DNA of 64,000 bases from Comamonas odontotermitis. Lineage in GTDB: Bacteria; Pseudomonadota; Gammaproteobacteria; Burkholderiales; Burkholderiaceae_C. A model generated the notes under the pieces. It was not told the DNA's origin and searched no databases. It worked only from the letters and a program-made list of their open reading frames with translations. Location: contig NZ_CP083451.1 of assembly GCF_020080045.1 (NCBI RefSeq), positions 2,963,001 to 3,027,000 on the forward strand, read 5' to 3'. Made by a program: the position numbers and the translations under genes. This document shows positions 45,824 to 55,285 of the stretch, piece by piece (position 1 is the stretch's first letter; each line of letters starts with the position of its first letter).

Positions 45824-47005
45824 TTACGCCGCAACCGCCTGGGCGTCCAGGCGTGGCAGGCTGGTTGCCAGCGCACGCCAGGGGGCCAGTTCGGGCTTGC
45901 CGGGCTTGCGTGCGCCAAAGAACATGGCCATCAGATCGCCATAGGCGTCAAATACTTCCACCGATGTCACGGTGCCATCGCTGGTGGGCTTTTCCACGAG
46001 CCAGACATTGGCAATCATGTCGGTGCGCATGTGCAGGTTGAAGCCTGTGTCGAGCACATTGATCCATTCGGCAGTCGGCGTTGTCATGGGTTCCACGCGC
46101 TGCACCGGGCCGCTGTGGATCTGGATGCAACCGCCGCTGCTGACGAACACCATGATGGGCGTGCCTGCAAAACTGGCCTCGTTCAGGAGTTGGGTCACGC
46201 TGTCCTTGGCCAGCGGCCAGGCAAAGCGCTCCTGCACCAGGCGGAAGGACTGCTGCCGCTCGGCGCCTGCATTCTTGATGACGCTGAAGAACTCGTGCGT
46301 ATCCTGCATGGCAGCCCAGGCCGCTTGCAACGCCGGTACATCCACGCTGCTGTCAGGCGGCACGCTCACGGCCTTGCGTGGCGCAGGGGCATCAAAGCCG
46401 GGCAAAGCGGCCACATCCACATCCGCTGCGCAGGCAAAGCGCGCCACCAGCGCGCCCCAGGCGGCCAGGTCGGTCACCTCACGGGCAAACACCTTATGCA
46501 CAGCGCGGCCCGCGCGGTTGTAGAACTGCAGGCTGCGCAGCACGGTGCTGCCGCCATGGGCAGACGCCTCCTGCACCGCGTAGGCTGCGTGCCAACCGGC
46601 AAAGAAGAGGCGCAGGTCAATGTCCTCCCCCACCGCCAGCCCCACCTGCATGCCCGGCTCGCCACTGGCGCTGAGCTGGGTGTAGATGCCGGTCTTCTCA
46701 TGCACGGTACTGGCATTGCGTGTCAGCGCCATCACGGGTCCACAGGGCTCCAGTGCCTTGAGCACCTCGATCCATCCGCCCTGCGGGGCCTGCAGCGGCT
46801 GCACCTGCAGCGTGCTGGTCTCGTGGGCATCTGCGGCCAGCAGTTGCACGGCATGCGCTGCAATGGCCTCGCCTTCACTGCTGCCAGCGGCCTCTGCCGC
46901 ATCCTTGGCGCGCAGGCCCTTGGCACGTTGCACGGCATAGGCCTCGCGGACCTGCGCGGCGCGGTCGCTGGTCAAGGCGGCAGGTTTGGTTTTCGTGGTG
47001 ATCAT
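45824..47005 (-). CDS. hmuS: Hemin-degrading/heme-handling factor HmuS
   Basis: Protein of 393 residues of the HemS/ChuS family, two similar halves. The conserved heme-ligand His lies in GRAVHKVFAREV in the first half; the second half has the matching CIQIHSGPVQRVEP. In the cytoplasm it stores or degrades imported heme. AAGGAG is 8 nt before the ATG at 47005, and it ends 10 bp before hmuT starts. Confidence 0.93.
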   Translation of the reverse strand: MITTKTKPAALTSDRAAQVREAYAVQRAKGLRAKDAAEAAGSSEGEAIAAHAVQLLAADAHETSTLQVQPLQAPQGGWIEVLKALEPCGPVMALTRNASTVHEKTGIYTQLSASGEPGMQVGLAVGEDIDLRLFFAGWHAAYAVQEASAHGGSTVLRSLQFYNRAGRAVHKVFAREVTDLAAWGALVARFACAADVDVAALPGFDAPAPRKAVSVPPDSSVDVPALQAAWAAMQDTHEFFSVIKNAGAERQQSFRLVQERFAWPLAKDSVTQLLNEASFAGTPIMVFVSSGGCIQIHSGPVQRVEPMTTPTAEWINVLDTGFNLHMRTDMIANVWLVEKPTSDGTVTSVEVFDAYGDLMAMFFGARKPGKPELAPWRALATSLPRLDAQAVAA

Positions 47006-47016
47006 CGGAATGCTCC

Positions 47017-47042
47017 TTTTTCAATAGCTAGTGGCGCTTATT
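47017..47042 (+). repeat. Dispersed repeat copy between hmuR and hmuS
   Basis: TTTTTCAATAGCTAGTGGCG then CTTATT, very close to the core. It takes up much of the 63-bp intergenic gap, directly next to the hmuS Shine-Dalgarno. Confidence 0.6.
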
Positions 47043-47068
47043 ACGAAAGCGCCATCGGCTCATTTGGC

Positions 47069-49381
47069 TTAAAACTCTGCCACCAGGGTGATCTTGGCGG
47101 ACCGTCCGGGCTGGGTGTATGCATCGATCACCGCCAGATTGGAGGCAAGACCCCTCACGTCCGACCAGCGCCAGACCTTCTTGTCGGTCAGGTTGTAGAG
47201 ACCGACGTTCAGGCGCAGATCCTTGCGGATGCGCCATTGCGCAGTCAGATCCACCACGGTGGCCGACGGGTTCAGGAACTGGGTGCCGCCCGAAGGATTG
47301 ACGGTGTCCTTGGCCTTCTTTCCCTGGGAGTAGTTCAGGCCCAGCTGTGCTGTCCACTGGGCGGCATCGGCGCGCAAACCCAGGGTGAGGCGCTGAGGAT
47401 CGATGGACGAAAGCGGCTCGCCGCTGGTGGTATCGTGCCCCTGGGTACGGCCCCATGCGAAAGGCGTGCTCCAGCCGATGCCCGCATAGCGCCCCCAGTC
47501 GGCACGGCCCTTGACCTCCAGCCCGCTGATATTGACCTTGCCGCGGTTGATGGCCTGGTAAATACTCGGATCGCCTGGCTTGCCCGTACCACCCACCTGC
47601 ACGAGGTCGTCGATGAAGTCCTTGTACCGGCCGGTGAACGCGGCCACATCGAGCGAGACATTGGCAAGCCGGCCCCGTACGCCCACCTCGAGGTTCTGGC
47701 TCGTCTCAGGCTTCAGATTGGGGTTGGGAATGGTCTTGTAGTTGCCGACCGGGTTCTCAAAAAACGCATTGACCTGGCCCGCGTTGGGCGCGCGGAAGCC
47801 CTTGGCGTAGTTACCAAACACACGCCAGTCGGAATTCACCTGGTACATCACGCCCAGCTTGGGCGATGTGGCATTGCCCGACAGCGACACCGCCTGCGCG
47901 TTGAAGCCCGCCTGGTCGGCTTTGATGCGGAAATGGTCGTAGCGCAGCCCCGGCGTGATCGTCCAGTTGCCAAAGCTGATCTCGTCCTGCCCGTACAGCG
48001 CCCAGCTCGACTCGGTGGTGTCGGGAAAGCGCTTGAGCGGAAAGGTCTCGCCCACGGGCGGCGTCACGCCGGTCTGCAGGTTTTCTACATCGGTGCGCAC
48101 ATAGTCCAGGCCGTAGGTGAACTGCTGTGCCATGCTGCTGCCGCTCTTGATGAGCTTGCGCGCCTGCACGTTGGCCTGGAAGGTCTTTTCCTGGTAGGTC
48201 ACATCGCGCGTGCGGTCTGCAGCAGTGAGGCGGTCTTCGTAGATGAACTCGCGCGAATCGGCGTTCTGGTAGCTCAGCGATGCCTTTACATCATCCAGCA
48301 CCGGAGCATCAAAATTGCGCCACTCGCCCGCCCAGGTGCCGCGCGTACGTTTCATGTCGGTGGTGGATTCCGAATCGATCACAGCAGTGGAGGCCGTGGC
48401 CGGCGGCGCAGTGCGTGCCGTGTAGAGCTGGTAATCCACCTTTTTGTCGACATGCTCGGCCGTGAAGGTGTGTTTCTGGTCGGCTGTCGGGCGCAGCACC
48501 ACCTTGCCGAGCAGGGAGGCATCCTTGTCATGCTGCGGATTGGGCAGGGTGCGGCGGCTGTCGATGGTGTCGATATCACCCATGTTCTTGAGCTCGCGGC
48601 TGCGCCCCAGGTTGACGCCCAGCAGCCATTCCAGGGAATCGCTGGGCTTGCCAGCCACCGTCAGGCCCAGGGTTTTGCCGGTGTTTTCGCTGTCATAGCC
48701 AATGCTTGCACGGCCGCCAAAGGTCTTGCCGTCCTTGAGCAGGTTGGACGGATCGGTGGTGATGAAGTTGACCAGGCCCGCCATGCCGTCCGAGCCGTAC
48801 AGCGCCGAAGTGGCGCCACGCACCACCTCCACGCGCTGCACCAGGCCCACATCCAGATAATCGCGCCCGAAGGCGTTGGCGCTGAACACATAGCTGCGCG
48901 GCAGGCGGATGCCATCGACCATCATCAGCACCCGGTTGCCATCCAGGCCACGGATGTTGAAGCCCGCATTCTGATCACGCCCGGTACTGCCCGATGCCAG
49001 CGTAAAACGCGCCGGGCTGCGCTTGACGGACACGTTGGGCATGTCTCGCGCCACATCCCGGATGTCGCGCACCTGTTGCTCCTCCATCTGCTGGGCATTG
49101 AGTACATCAATGCTCATCGGCAACTCGTCAGGGTCCTGCTCGTGGCGCGATCCGCTGATCACCATTTCCTTGAGCACGGGGCCATCGGCTGCAGCAAGCT
49201 GAACAACGGCCGGGTTGGCAGCGGCAACCGTGGTACTGGCGGAAGTGTCCGGCGAGGTTTGGGCTCCGGCCGCTTGCGCGGCACATAGCAATGCGGCCAG
49301 CGCCAGCGGTTGCAACACCAGCACCTTGCCGGGCTGGCCACCTGCAAATGCGCAGGATTCAGACGAAGGCATGCAGCGCAT
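47069..49381 (-). CDS. hmuR: TonB-dependent heme/hemoprotein receptor
   Basis: Protein of ~770 residues from the ATG at 49381 (GTG at 49405 and ATG at 49372 are alternatives; none has a ribosome binding site). A signal peptide ending near GAQ is followed by a TonB-box-like EMVISGSRH. Then come the plug domain (FNIRGLDGNRVLMMVDGIRLP; GATSALYGSDGMAGLVNF) and a 22-strand barrel ending ITLVAEF. Heme receptors carry FRAP and NPNL motifs; both are present (FRAPNAGQV and NPNLKPET). The segment between them contains no histidine, unlike well-studied heme receptors. First gene of the heme operon. Confidence 0.93.
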   Translation of the reverse strand: MRCMPSSESCAFAGGQPGKVLVLQPLALAALLCAAQAAGAQTSPDTSASTTVAAANPAVVQLAAADGPVLKEMVISGSRHEQDPDELPMSIDVLNAQQMEEQQVRDIRDVARDMPNVSVKRSPARFTLASGSTGRDQNAGFNIRGLDGNRVLMMVDGIRLPRSYVFSANAFGRDYLDVGLVQRVEVVRGATSALYGSDGMAGLVNFITTDPSNLLKDGKTFGGRASIGYDSENTGKTLGLTVAGKPSDSLEWLLGVNLGRSRELKNMGDIDTIDSRRTLPNPQHDKDASLLGKVVLRPTADQKHTFTAEHVDKKVDYQLYTARTAPPATASTAVIDSESTTDMKRTRGTWAGEWRNFDAPVLDDVKASLSYQNADSREFIYEDRLTAADRTRDVTYQEKTFQANVQARKLIKSGSSMAQQFTYGLDYVRTDVENLQTGVTPPVGETFPLKRFPDTTESSWALYGQDEISFGNWTITPGLRYDHFRIKADQAGFNAQAVSLSGNATSPKLGVMYQVNSDWRVFGNYAKGFRAPNAGQVNAFFENPVGNYKTIPNPNLKPETSQNLEVGVRGRLANVSLDVAAFTGRYKDFIDDLVQVGGTGKPGDPSIYQAINRGKVNISGLEVKGRADWGRYAGIGWSTPFAWGRTQGHDTTSGEPLSSIDPQRLTLGLRADAAQWTAQLGLNYSQGKKAKDTVNPSGGTQFLNPSATVVDLTAQWRIRKDLRLNVGLYNLTDKKVWRWSDVRGLASNLAVIDAYTQPGRSAKITLVAEF

Positions 49382-49524
49382 GCCGAAAAGAGGTGAAGCA
49401 GCCACGGACCGAGCTTTCAGACAACAGAGGTTGAACAGGGAAGCTGGCTGGGACGCGTGAGCACAAAGCGTTGCAGGGCGCGGTCAATCCGCGCTGGTCC
49501 GAGGCTGGCAGTTGCACAAATTAT

Positions 49525-49542
49525 ATGCGAATAGTTCTCATT
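49525..49542 (-). promoter_or_regulatory. Fur box upstream of hmuR
   Basis: ATGCGAATAGTTCTCATT, close to the beta-proteobacterial Fur site (GCGAATnnTTCTCATT), 140 bp before the receptor gene. It predicts repression of the heme operon when iron is ample. Confidence 0.7.
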
Positions 49543-49725
49543 TGAATCAAATTGAAAACATGTGGAAATGGCGGGTCTTGTGAGGCAACGCCTCTTTTGG
49601 TGCCAGGCGCTCGCCCTGTTCGCCTGAAAACGTGACGAAAGCCGGCCCGGCAACGCCCCTGCAGCCGTCTCTGCCCACCTGCAAGCCAAGCACAAACAGC
49701 TCAGGTGTCCCCTTGGTGAAAACAA

Positions 49726-49745
49726 TTAGAAAGAAAGTTTTCTAA
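49726..49745 (+). promoter_or_regulatory. Candidate RpiR-type operator before the M20 operon
   Basis: TTAGAAA (49726-49732) and TTTCTAA (49739-49745) are inverted arms; inside lies GAAAGTTTTC, matching the GAAA-N2-TTTC symmetry often seen for RpiR/MurR regulators. The operon encodes such a regulator (52694). Confidence 0.4.
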
Positions 49746-49800
49746 AAATATATTTTTATGTATTAATTGAAAATTAAATTACACACCCACCGGAGACGCC

Positions 49801-51015
49801 ATGCCAAATCCTCTCGCCAATCCCGTCCTCGAAGCCTTGCGCCAGCCCGGCGAACACGCCCATCTGACGCAGCTGCGCCAAGATTTCCATCGTTGGCCCG
49901 AGATGGGCTTTGAGGAAAACCGCACCGCTGACCGCATTGCCATGGAACTGGGCCTGCTCGGCATTCCGTTTACCCGTGGCGTGGGCCGCACCGGCATCGT
50001 GGCAGTCATCGAGGGCGAGCGCACTGACAGCGGCCGTGGCGTTGGCTTGCGCGCCGACATGGATGCGCTTGCCCTGTGCGAACTCAACCGTTTTGGCCAT
50101 GCATCGCAAAACCCTGGCGTGATGCACGCCTGCGGCCACGACGGCCATACCGCCATGCTGCTGGGAACTGCGCGCTTTCTGGCCAGAAACCGCCAGTTCA
50201 ACGGCACCATCCACCTGATCTTCCAACCCGCGGAGGAAGGCCGGGGCGGCGCGCAGGCCATGCTGGCCGACGGGCTGTTCGAGCGCTTTCCCTGCGACGA
50301 GATCTATGCGCTGCACAACTCGCCCGTGCTACCCGTGGGTACCGTGGCGGTGGCGCCCGGCGCCTGCCTGTCGTCGGCAGACATGTTCACCCTGCGCATC
50401 ATCGGCAAAGGAGGCCATGGCGCCCACCCGCACCTGGCAGCCGACCCGGTGGTGGCGGCCAGCCACGTGATCTCGGCACTGCACCACATCGTGCCGCGCA
50501 ATGTGCCGCCCATGGAAAATGCCGTGCTCAGCATTTGCGCCATCCGTGGTGGCGACATGGAGGCACGCAACGTGATTCCGGATTTTGTCGAAATCGGCGG
50601 TACCGTGCGCACCTTCTCCAAATCGGTGCAGGACCTGATCGAGCGCCGCATAGCAGAAATCGCAGAGCAGACCGCAGCCGCCCATGGCGCGCGCGCCGAG
50701 CTGGAGTACTCGCGCCTGTTCCCGCCCACCGTCAGCACCGAGCGCGAGGCGGCCTTTGCCGCCCAGGTCGCCGCCAGGCTGGTGGGTGCAGAGCATGTGA
50801 TCACCAAGCCCATGCCATCGACGGCGTCCGAAGACTTCTCGTGCATGCTGGAAGCGCGACCCGGCGCCTACCTGCGTGTGGGCCAGGGCGGTGCAGAACA
50901 GGGCCGCACTCTGCACAACCCCAACTACGATTTCAACGACGAAATCCTGCCACTGGGTGCAGCGCTGCTGGCCAGCTTGGCACTGGATGCGCTGCCGCTT
51001 CACACCAACCGCTGA
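49801..51015 (+). CDS. M20-family amidohydrolase (hippurate hydrolase-like)
   Basis: Protein of 404 residues. Di-metal site motifs are RADMDALAL, MHACGHDGHTAMLLG and FQPAEEGRGGAQAML; dimerisation-domain GKGGHGAHPHLAADPVV and C-terminal PSTASEDFSCML are also typical. Enzymes of this group hydrolyse N-acyl amino acids such as hippurate, N-acetyl amino acids or indole-acyl conjugates. No signal peptide, so cytoplasmic. CCGGAGACGCC precedes the ATG. First gene of a four-gene operon with a peptide-type binding protein, an RpiR regulator and a GGT-like enzyme. Confidence 0.92.
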   Translation: MPNPLANPVLEALRQPGEHAHLTQLRQDFHRWPEMGFEENRTADRIAMELGLLGIPFTRGVGRTGIVAVIEGERTDSGRGVGLRADMDALALCELNRFGHASQNPGVMHACGHDGHTAMLLGTARFLARNRQFNGTIHLIFQPAEEGRGGAQAMLADGLFERFPCDEIYALHNSPVLPVGTVAVAPGACLSSADMFTLRIIGKGGHGAHPHLAADPVVAASHVISALHHIVPRNVPPMENAVLSICAIRGGDMEARNVIPDFVEIGGTVRTFSKSVQDLIERRIAEIAEQTAAAHGARAELEYSRLFPPTVSTEREAAFAAQVAARLVGAEHVITKPMPSTASEDFSCMLEARPGAYLRVGQGGAEQGRTLHNPNYDFNDEILPLGAALLASLALDALPLHTNR

Positions 51016-51063
51016 GCAGCCGGACAGGCATCCAAGCAAGATAACAATCCAGGAGACAAAGCC

Positions 51064-52704
51064 ATGCTGACCCACCGCCCCGCCACCCCCAACTCCCCGA
51101 TTGCAACGCGCCATGCACCCTGCCCCTCCCGATTGCTTGCCAAGGCAAACGCGCTGGCCATTGCCGCAGCCGCGCTGCTGAGCCTGACTGCCAATGCCCA
51201 CACCCTGCGTCTCGCCAACCAGGGCGATCCGATGTCGATGGACCCGCATTCGCTGCAGGAATCGTTCCAGCTGTCCTTTCTGGGCAACATCTACGAGCCG
51301 CTGATTGGGCGTGACCGCAATTTTGCGCTGACGCCGATGCTGGCCACCGCCTGGGAGGCGACTTCGCCCACCATCTGGCGCTTCAAGCTGCGCCAGGGCG
51401 TGAAGTTCCATGACGGCTCGGCGTTCACGGCCGACGATGTGATCTTCAGCTACCAGCGCACGCAGTCGGAATCGTCGGACACCAAGCTGTACGTGGCGCC
51501 GATCAAGGCCATGCGCAAGATCGACGCCTACACGGTCGAGATGGAGACGGCGCAGCCCATGCCCATCCTGCCCGACCTGCTGTCGGGCTGGCTGGTGATG
51601 GGCAAGAACTGGGCCGAGAAGAACAATGCCGGTGTTCCCGCCGATGTGCGCAAGGGCACGGAAAACCATGCCAGCCTGAACGCCAACGGCACCGGCCCGT
51701 TCCAGCTCAAGCAGCGCCAGCCGGGTGTGCGCACGGTGCTCAAACCCTTTGACGGCTGGTGGGGCCAGAAGGAGCACAACCTAACCGAAGTGGTTTTCAC
51801 GCCGATCGCCAACAACGCAACGCGGGTTGCGGCCCTGGTCTCGGGAGAGGTCGACCTGATGGAGCCCGTGCCGCTGCAGGACATTCAGCGCATCCAGTCG
51901 AGCGCCAACCTGCAGGTGCTGCAAAAGCCCGAGTTGCGCACCATGTACCTGGGGCTGGACGTGGGCCGCGATGAGCTGCTCTACAGCAACATCAAGGGCA
52001 AGAACCCGCTCAAGGATGTTCGCGTGCGCCAGGCGCTCTACCAGGCCATCGATATCGAGACCATCCGCAGCAAGATCATGCGCGGCGCGGCCCAGCCTGC
52101 GGGCATCATCGTTGCACCCGGCGTGCGTGGCTACGAGGCATCGCTGGACAAGCGCCTGCCCTACGACCCCGCAGCCGCCAGAAAACTGCTGGCAGAGGCG
52201 GGCTACCCCAACGGTTTCGAACTGGGCCTGCACTGCCCTACCGACCGCTATGTGAACGACCAGGCCATCTGCCAGTCCGTCACCGCCATGTGGACCCGGG
52301 CGGGCATCAAGACCACCTTGTATGCAGAAACCAAGGCGCTGTACCTGCCGCGGGCCTTCAAGCGCGATGTTTCGGCCTTTCTGCTGGGCTGGCAGCCCGC
52401 CAGCAACGACGCGCAGAACACGCTGTGGGCCCTGCTGAACACGCCCGCCAACGACGGGCGCGGCCGCTTCAACCTGGGTGGGTACGCCAACCCCAAGCTC
52501 GATGCGCTGACGCACGACATCGGCGTGGAGATCGATCCTGCCAAACGCCAGGGCCTGATGAAGGCGGCCTGGCAGATCGTGCAGGACGACATTCCAGTTC
52601 TGCCACTGCACAACCAGAATCTGGCCTGGGGCGTCAAACGGAACATCGACGTGGTACAACAGCCGGATAACAGCCAACCGCTTCGCTATATCCATGTGCG
52701 CTAA
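51064..52704 (+). CDS. Extracellular solute-binding protein, family 5 (peptide type)
   Basis: Protein of 546 residues with a long signal peptide (AKANALAIAAAALLSLTANA, cleavage near residue 45). The DppA/OppA-type fold follows (DPMSMDPHSLQ, FKLRQGVKFHDGSAFTADDVIFSYQRT in parts, NGTGPFQLKQRQPG, NPLKDVRVRQALYQAID). It captures a peptide or similar ligand in the periplasm. GGAGACAAAGCC precedes the ATG. No permease or ATPase genes are nearby, so a distant transporter must be used. Its last 11 nt overlap the next gene. Confidence 0.92.
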   Translation: MLTHRPATPNSPIATRHAPCPSRLLAKANALAIAAAALLSLTANAHTLRLANQGDPMSMDPHSLQESFQLSFLGNIYEPLIGRDRNFALTPMLATAWEATSPTIWRFKLRQGVKFHDGSAFTADDVIFSYQRTQSESSDTKLYVAPIKAMRKIDAYTVEMETAQPMPILPDLLSGWLVMGKNWAEKNNAGVPADVRKGTENHASLNANGTGPFQLKQRQPGVRTVLKPFDGWWGQKEHNLTEVVFTPIANNATRVAALVSGEVDLMEPVPLQDIQRIQSSANLQVLQKPELRTMYLGLDVGRDELLYSNIKGKNPLKDVRVRQALYQAIDIETIRSKIMRGAAQPAGIIVAPGVRGYEASLDKRLPYDPAAARKLLAEAGYPNGFELGLHCPTDRYVNDQAICQSVTAMWTRAGIKTTLYAETKALYLPRAFKRDVSAFLLGWQPASNDAQNTLWALLNTPANDGRGRFNLGGYANPKLDALTHDIGVEIDPAKRQGLMKAAWQIVQDDIPVLPLHNQNLAWGVKRNIDVVQQPDNSQPLRYIHVR

Positions 52705-53641
52705 ACGCCAGCAGCCTGCCAACGACCCGACCGTTCCTCCCGCCTATACGCCGCAGGCACAGGATGCGCCTGACCGCATCCGTGTGCACTACGGCAGCCT
52801 GACGAGCAGCCAGAGACAGGTGGCAGACTACCTGCTTGCGCATCCTTTTGAAGCTGCCACCCTGAGTATCGATGCCATGGCCGCCGAATGCACAGTCTCG
52901 GTGGCCACCATGAACCGCTTTGCCAGCGCCCTGGGCTACGGCAGTTACAGCAGTTTCCGCAACCACTGGCAGCAACTGCTGCAGCCGGGCATGGCACCGC
53001 TCGACAAGCTGCAGCAGCAGCGCAACATGCCCAGCACCGCCCACCGGCGCCTGCAATCCACCCTGCACAACGGCGCCGCGCAGGCGCAGACTGCAGCTGC
53101 CCTGCTCGACCCTGCAGCCACCGACGCCATGGGGCACCACATTGCCAAAGCCCGCCGCATTGCGGTGCTGGGCAGCGATGTGAGTGCCTATATCGCGGGG
53201 TACTTTGCCAGCTACGCCAGCCTTTTTCGCCCAGATGTGGAGTGCCTTCCCCAGGCCGGAGGCCCCAGCGAAACGCAGCGCAAGCTGATGTCGCTGGGGC
53301 AGGACGATCTGCTGCTGGCCATCTCGCTGCCTCGCTATTCCAGCCAGACGCTGGAGCTGTGCGCCCTGGCGTACGCACGGCAGATTCCCATCATCGCCAT
53401 CACTGACCGCCCGGACGCCCCCATTGCCGCGTACACGCAGCAGATATTGCTGGCCCCGGCCCAGCACCCCATGCTGCCTGCATCAGCCATGGGCGTGCTG
53501 GGTCTGCTTGAAGGGCTTTGCACCGTGCTGGCTGCCAGCAGCCCCTGGAGCGCGGAAGACATGCGCCAGCGTGCGCAGCTGGCCGATACGTTCCATGTGG
53601 ACACCGGCCCGCGCGCCCGTGCGGCACGCAAGACCCCCTGA
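52694..53641 (+). CDS. MurR/RpiR-family transcriptional regulator
   Basis: Protein of 315 residues. The N-terminal helix-turn-helix domain (LTSSQRQVADYLLAHPFEAATLSIDAMAAECTVSVATMNRFASALGYGSYSSFRNHW, residues ~36-92, given here only as landmarks LTSSQRQ and VATMNRF) is followed by a SIS sugar-isomerase-like domain (RIAVLGSDVSAYIAGYFA, LLLAISLPRYSSQTLELC). Such regulators sense phosphorylated or sugar-like ligands. It overlaps the binding-protein gene by 11 nt and probably controls this operon through the site at 49726. Confidence 0.9.
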   Translation: MCAKRQQPANDPTVPPAYTPQAQDAPDRIRVHYGSLTSSQRQVADYLLAHPFEAATLSIDAMAAECTVSVATMNRFASALGYGSYSSFRNHWQQLLQPGMAPLDKLQQQRNMPSTAHRRLQSTLHNGAAQAQTAAALLDPAATDAMGHHIAKARRIAVLGSDVSAYIAGYFASYASLFRPDVECLPQAGGPSETQRKLMSLGQDDLLLAISLPRYSSQTLELCALAYARQIPIIAITDRPDAPIAAYTQQILLAPAQHPMLPASAMGVLGLLEGLCTVLAASSPWSAEDMRQRAQLADTFHVDTGPRARAARKTP

Positions 53642-53673
53642 AACCTTCCCCTTCGCCCGCCTCTGCCCTGCCC

Positions 53674-55269
53674 ATGATCACGTTCTCATCCGAGCTGCCC
53701 TATGCCAGCACCCGCCAGCCCGTGTATGGCGACGACGTAGCAGCCACTTCCCAGCCCCTGGCGGTATCGGCCGCAATGGCACAGTTTGCGCAGGGTGGCA
53801 ATGCCATCGATGCCGCGCTGGCCGCCGCCATGGCATTGACCGTGGTGGAGCCCACCAACAATGGCCTCGGAGGCGATCTTTTCGCACTGGTCTGGGATGG
53901 AGCGCAACTGCACGGGCTCAATGCATCGGGCTGGGCGCCGCAAGGCTGGACGCCCGAGCGCTTTGCCGGGTGCGAGCGCATGCCGTATGAAGGCTGGGAC
54001 AGCGTGACCATTCCTGGCCAGTTGCGCGGCTGGCAAGCCTTGCACCAGCGCTTTGGCTCACAGCCCTGGGCCAGCCTGCTTGAATACGCCGAGCACTACG
54101 CACGCTCCGGCTTCATCGTGCCGCAAGGCGTGGCCAGCAAATGGGGCCTGCATGTCCCCCGCCTGCACAACCAGCCCGGCTTTGCCGAGACCTTTCTGCC
54201 CGGCGGACGCGCGCCCCAAGCTGGCGAGCGGTTCACCAACCTAGCGCTGGCAGACACGCTGGCGCGCCTGGCCACGCACGGCGCCGATGAGTTCTACGAA
54301 GGCGAAACCGCGCAGCGCCTGCTGGCCCACGCACAGCAGCACGGCAGCGCCTGGCAGGCCAGCGATCTGCGCGACTACCGGCCCCAATGGGTACAGCCGC
54401 TGGCCCAGCGGGTGTGGGGAGATTGCTGGGTGCATGAATTGCCGCCCAATGGCCAGGGCATTGCCGCGTTGCAGGCCCTGGGGATGCTGAACGTCCGCAA
54501 CCACGAGCTGCCCGCCGAAGTAGACAGCGCTGCTGGCGTGCACTGGCAGATTGAAGCCACCAAGCTCGCGCTTGCCGACCTGTACCCTCACCTGGGCGAT
54601 CCTGCCAGCATGTGCATTCCGCCGCACGACTGGCTCTCTGACGCCTACCTGCGCCAGCGCGCCGCTCTGATCGATCCGCAGCGCGCGCAGCACCCTGCAT
54701 CGGGCCTGGGCGGACATGGCACGGTATACCTCTGCACCGCAGATCGGCAAGGCCGCATGGTGTCGCTGATCCAGTCCAACTACGATGGCTTTGGCAGTGG
54801 CGTGGTGCCCACGGGCACAGGTGTGGCGCTACAGAACCGGGGGGCAGGCTTCAGCCTCCAGGCGGGCCACCCCAACCGGGTGGGGCCGCGCAAACAGCCG
54901 TTTCACACCATCATTCCCGGCTTTGTCACACAAGGCGGGCAGCCCTTGATGGCCTTTGGCGTGATGGGTGGTCCCATTCAGCCGCAAGCCCATGTACAGG
55001 TGCTCACCCGCATGCTGCGCCATGGCCAGAACCCCCAGGCGGCACTCGACGCACCCCGCTGGCGCATCGAGCCCGGTAAGGGCATCTATACCGAGCCCGG
55101 TTTTCCGCCCGGGCTGCGCGATGGCCTGCAGGCGCTGGGGCATCCGTTGCTGCCGGTGACTGACCCGACCATGGAGTTTGGCGCAGGTCAGGTGATCTGG
55201 CGCCTGCCCCACGGCGGCTATGGCGCGGCATCGGACGGCCGCCGCGATGGCCACGCAGCAGCTCGCTAG
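53674..55269 (+). CDS. Gamma-glutamyltransferase-family amidohydrolase
   Basis: Protein of 531 residues of the GGT Ntn-hydrolase family, shorter than the enzyme at 5280 and without a signal peptide. The expected nucleophile is Thr350 in GGHGTVYLC; large-subunit motifs GGNAIDAALAAAMALTVVEPTNNGLGGDLF (in parts) and VPGQ-like IPGQLRGWQ are present, and GGPIQPQAHVQVL near the end. Cytoplasmic members include oxamate amidohydrolase-like and cephalosporin-acylase-like enzymes. Its operon partners suggest a role in breaking imported gamma-glutamyl or acyl amides. The ATG at 53674 has no strong ribosome binding site. Confidence 0.87.
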   Translation: MITFSSELPYASTRQPVYGDDVAATSQPLAVSAAMAQFAQGGNAIDAALAAAMALTVVEPTNNGLGGDLFALVWDGAQLHGLNASGWAPQGWTPERFAGCERMPYEGWDSVTIPGQLRGWQALHQRFGSQPWASLLEYAEHYARSGFIVPQGVASKWGLHVPRLHNQPGFAETFLPGGRAPQAGERFTNLALADTLARLATHGADEFYEGETAQRLLAHAQQHGSAWQASDLRDYRPQWVQPLAQRVWGDCWVHELPPNGQGIAALQALGMLNVRNHELPAEVDSAAGVHWQIEATKLALADLYPHLGDPASMCIPPHDWLSDAYLRQRAALIDPQRAQHPASGLGGHGTVYLCTADRQGRMVSLIQSNYDGFGSGVVPTGTGVALQNRGAGFSLQAGHPNRVGPRKQPFHTIIPGFVTQGGQPLMAFGVMGGPIQPQAHVQVLTRMLRHGQNPQAALDAPRWRIEPGKGIYTEPGFPPGLRDGLQALGHPLLPVTDPTMEFGAGQVIWRLPHGGYGAASDGRRDGHAAAR

Positions 55270-55285
55270 CCCGCCGGGCCGTTGA

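Larger units (their letters stand above)
49382..49800 (-). other. Divergent control region of heme operon and M20 operon
   Basis: About 420 bp without coding character. It contains the Fur box at 49525-49542 (heme side) and an AT-rich promoter zone with inverted repeats at 49726-49745 (M20 side). No small open frame with a ribosome binding site was found. Confidence 0.6.

Noticed and set aside
45641..49288. A 1215-codon open frame antisense to the heme genes
   Set aside because: It spans three well-supported genes on the other strand, which have good start signals and family motifs; the antisense frame is a composition effect.
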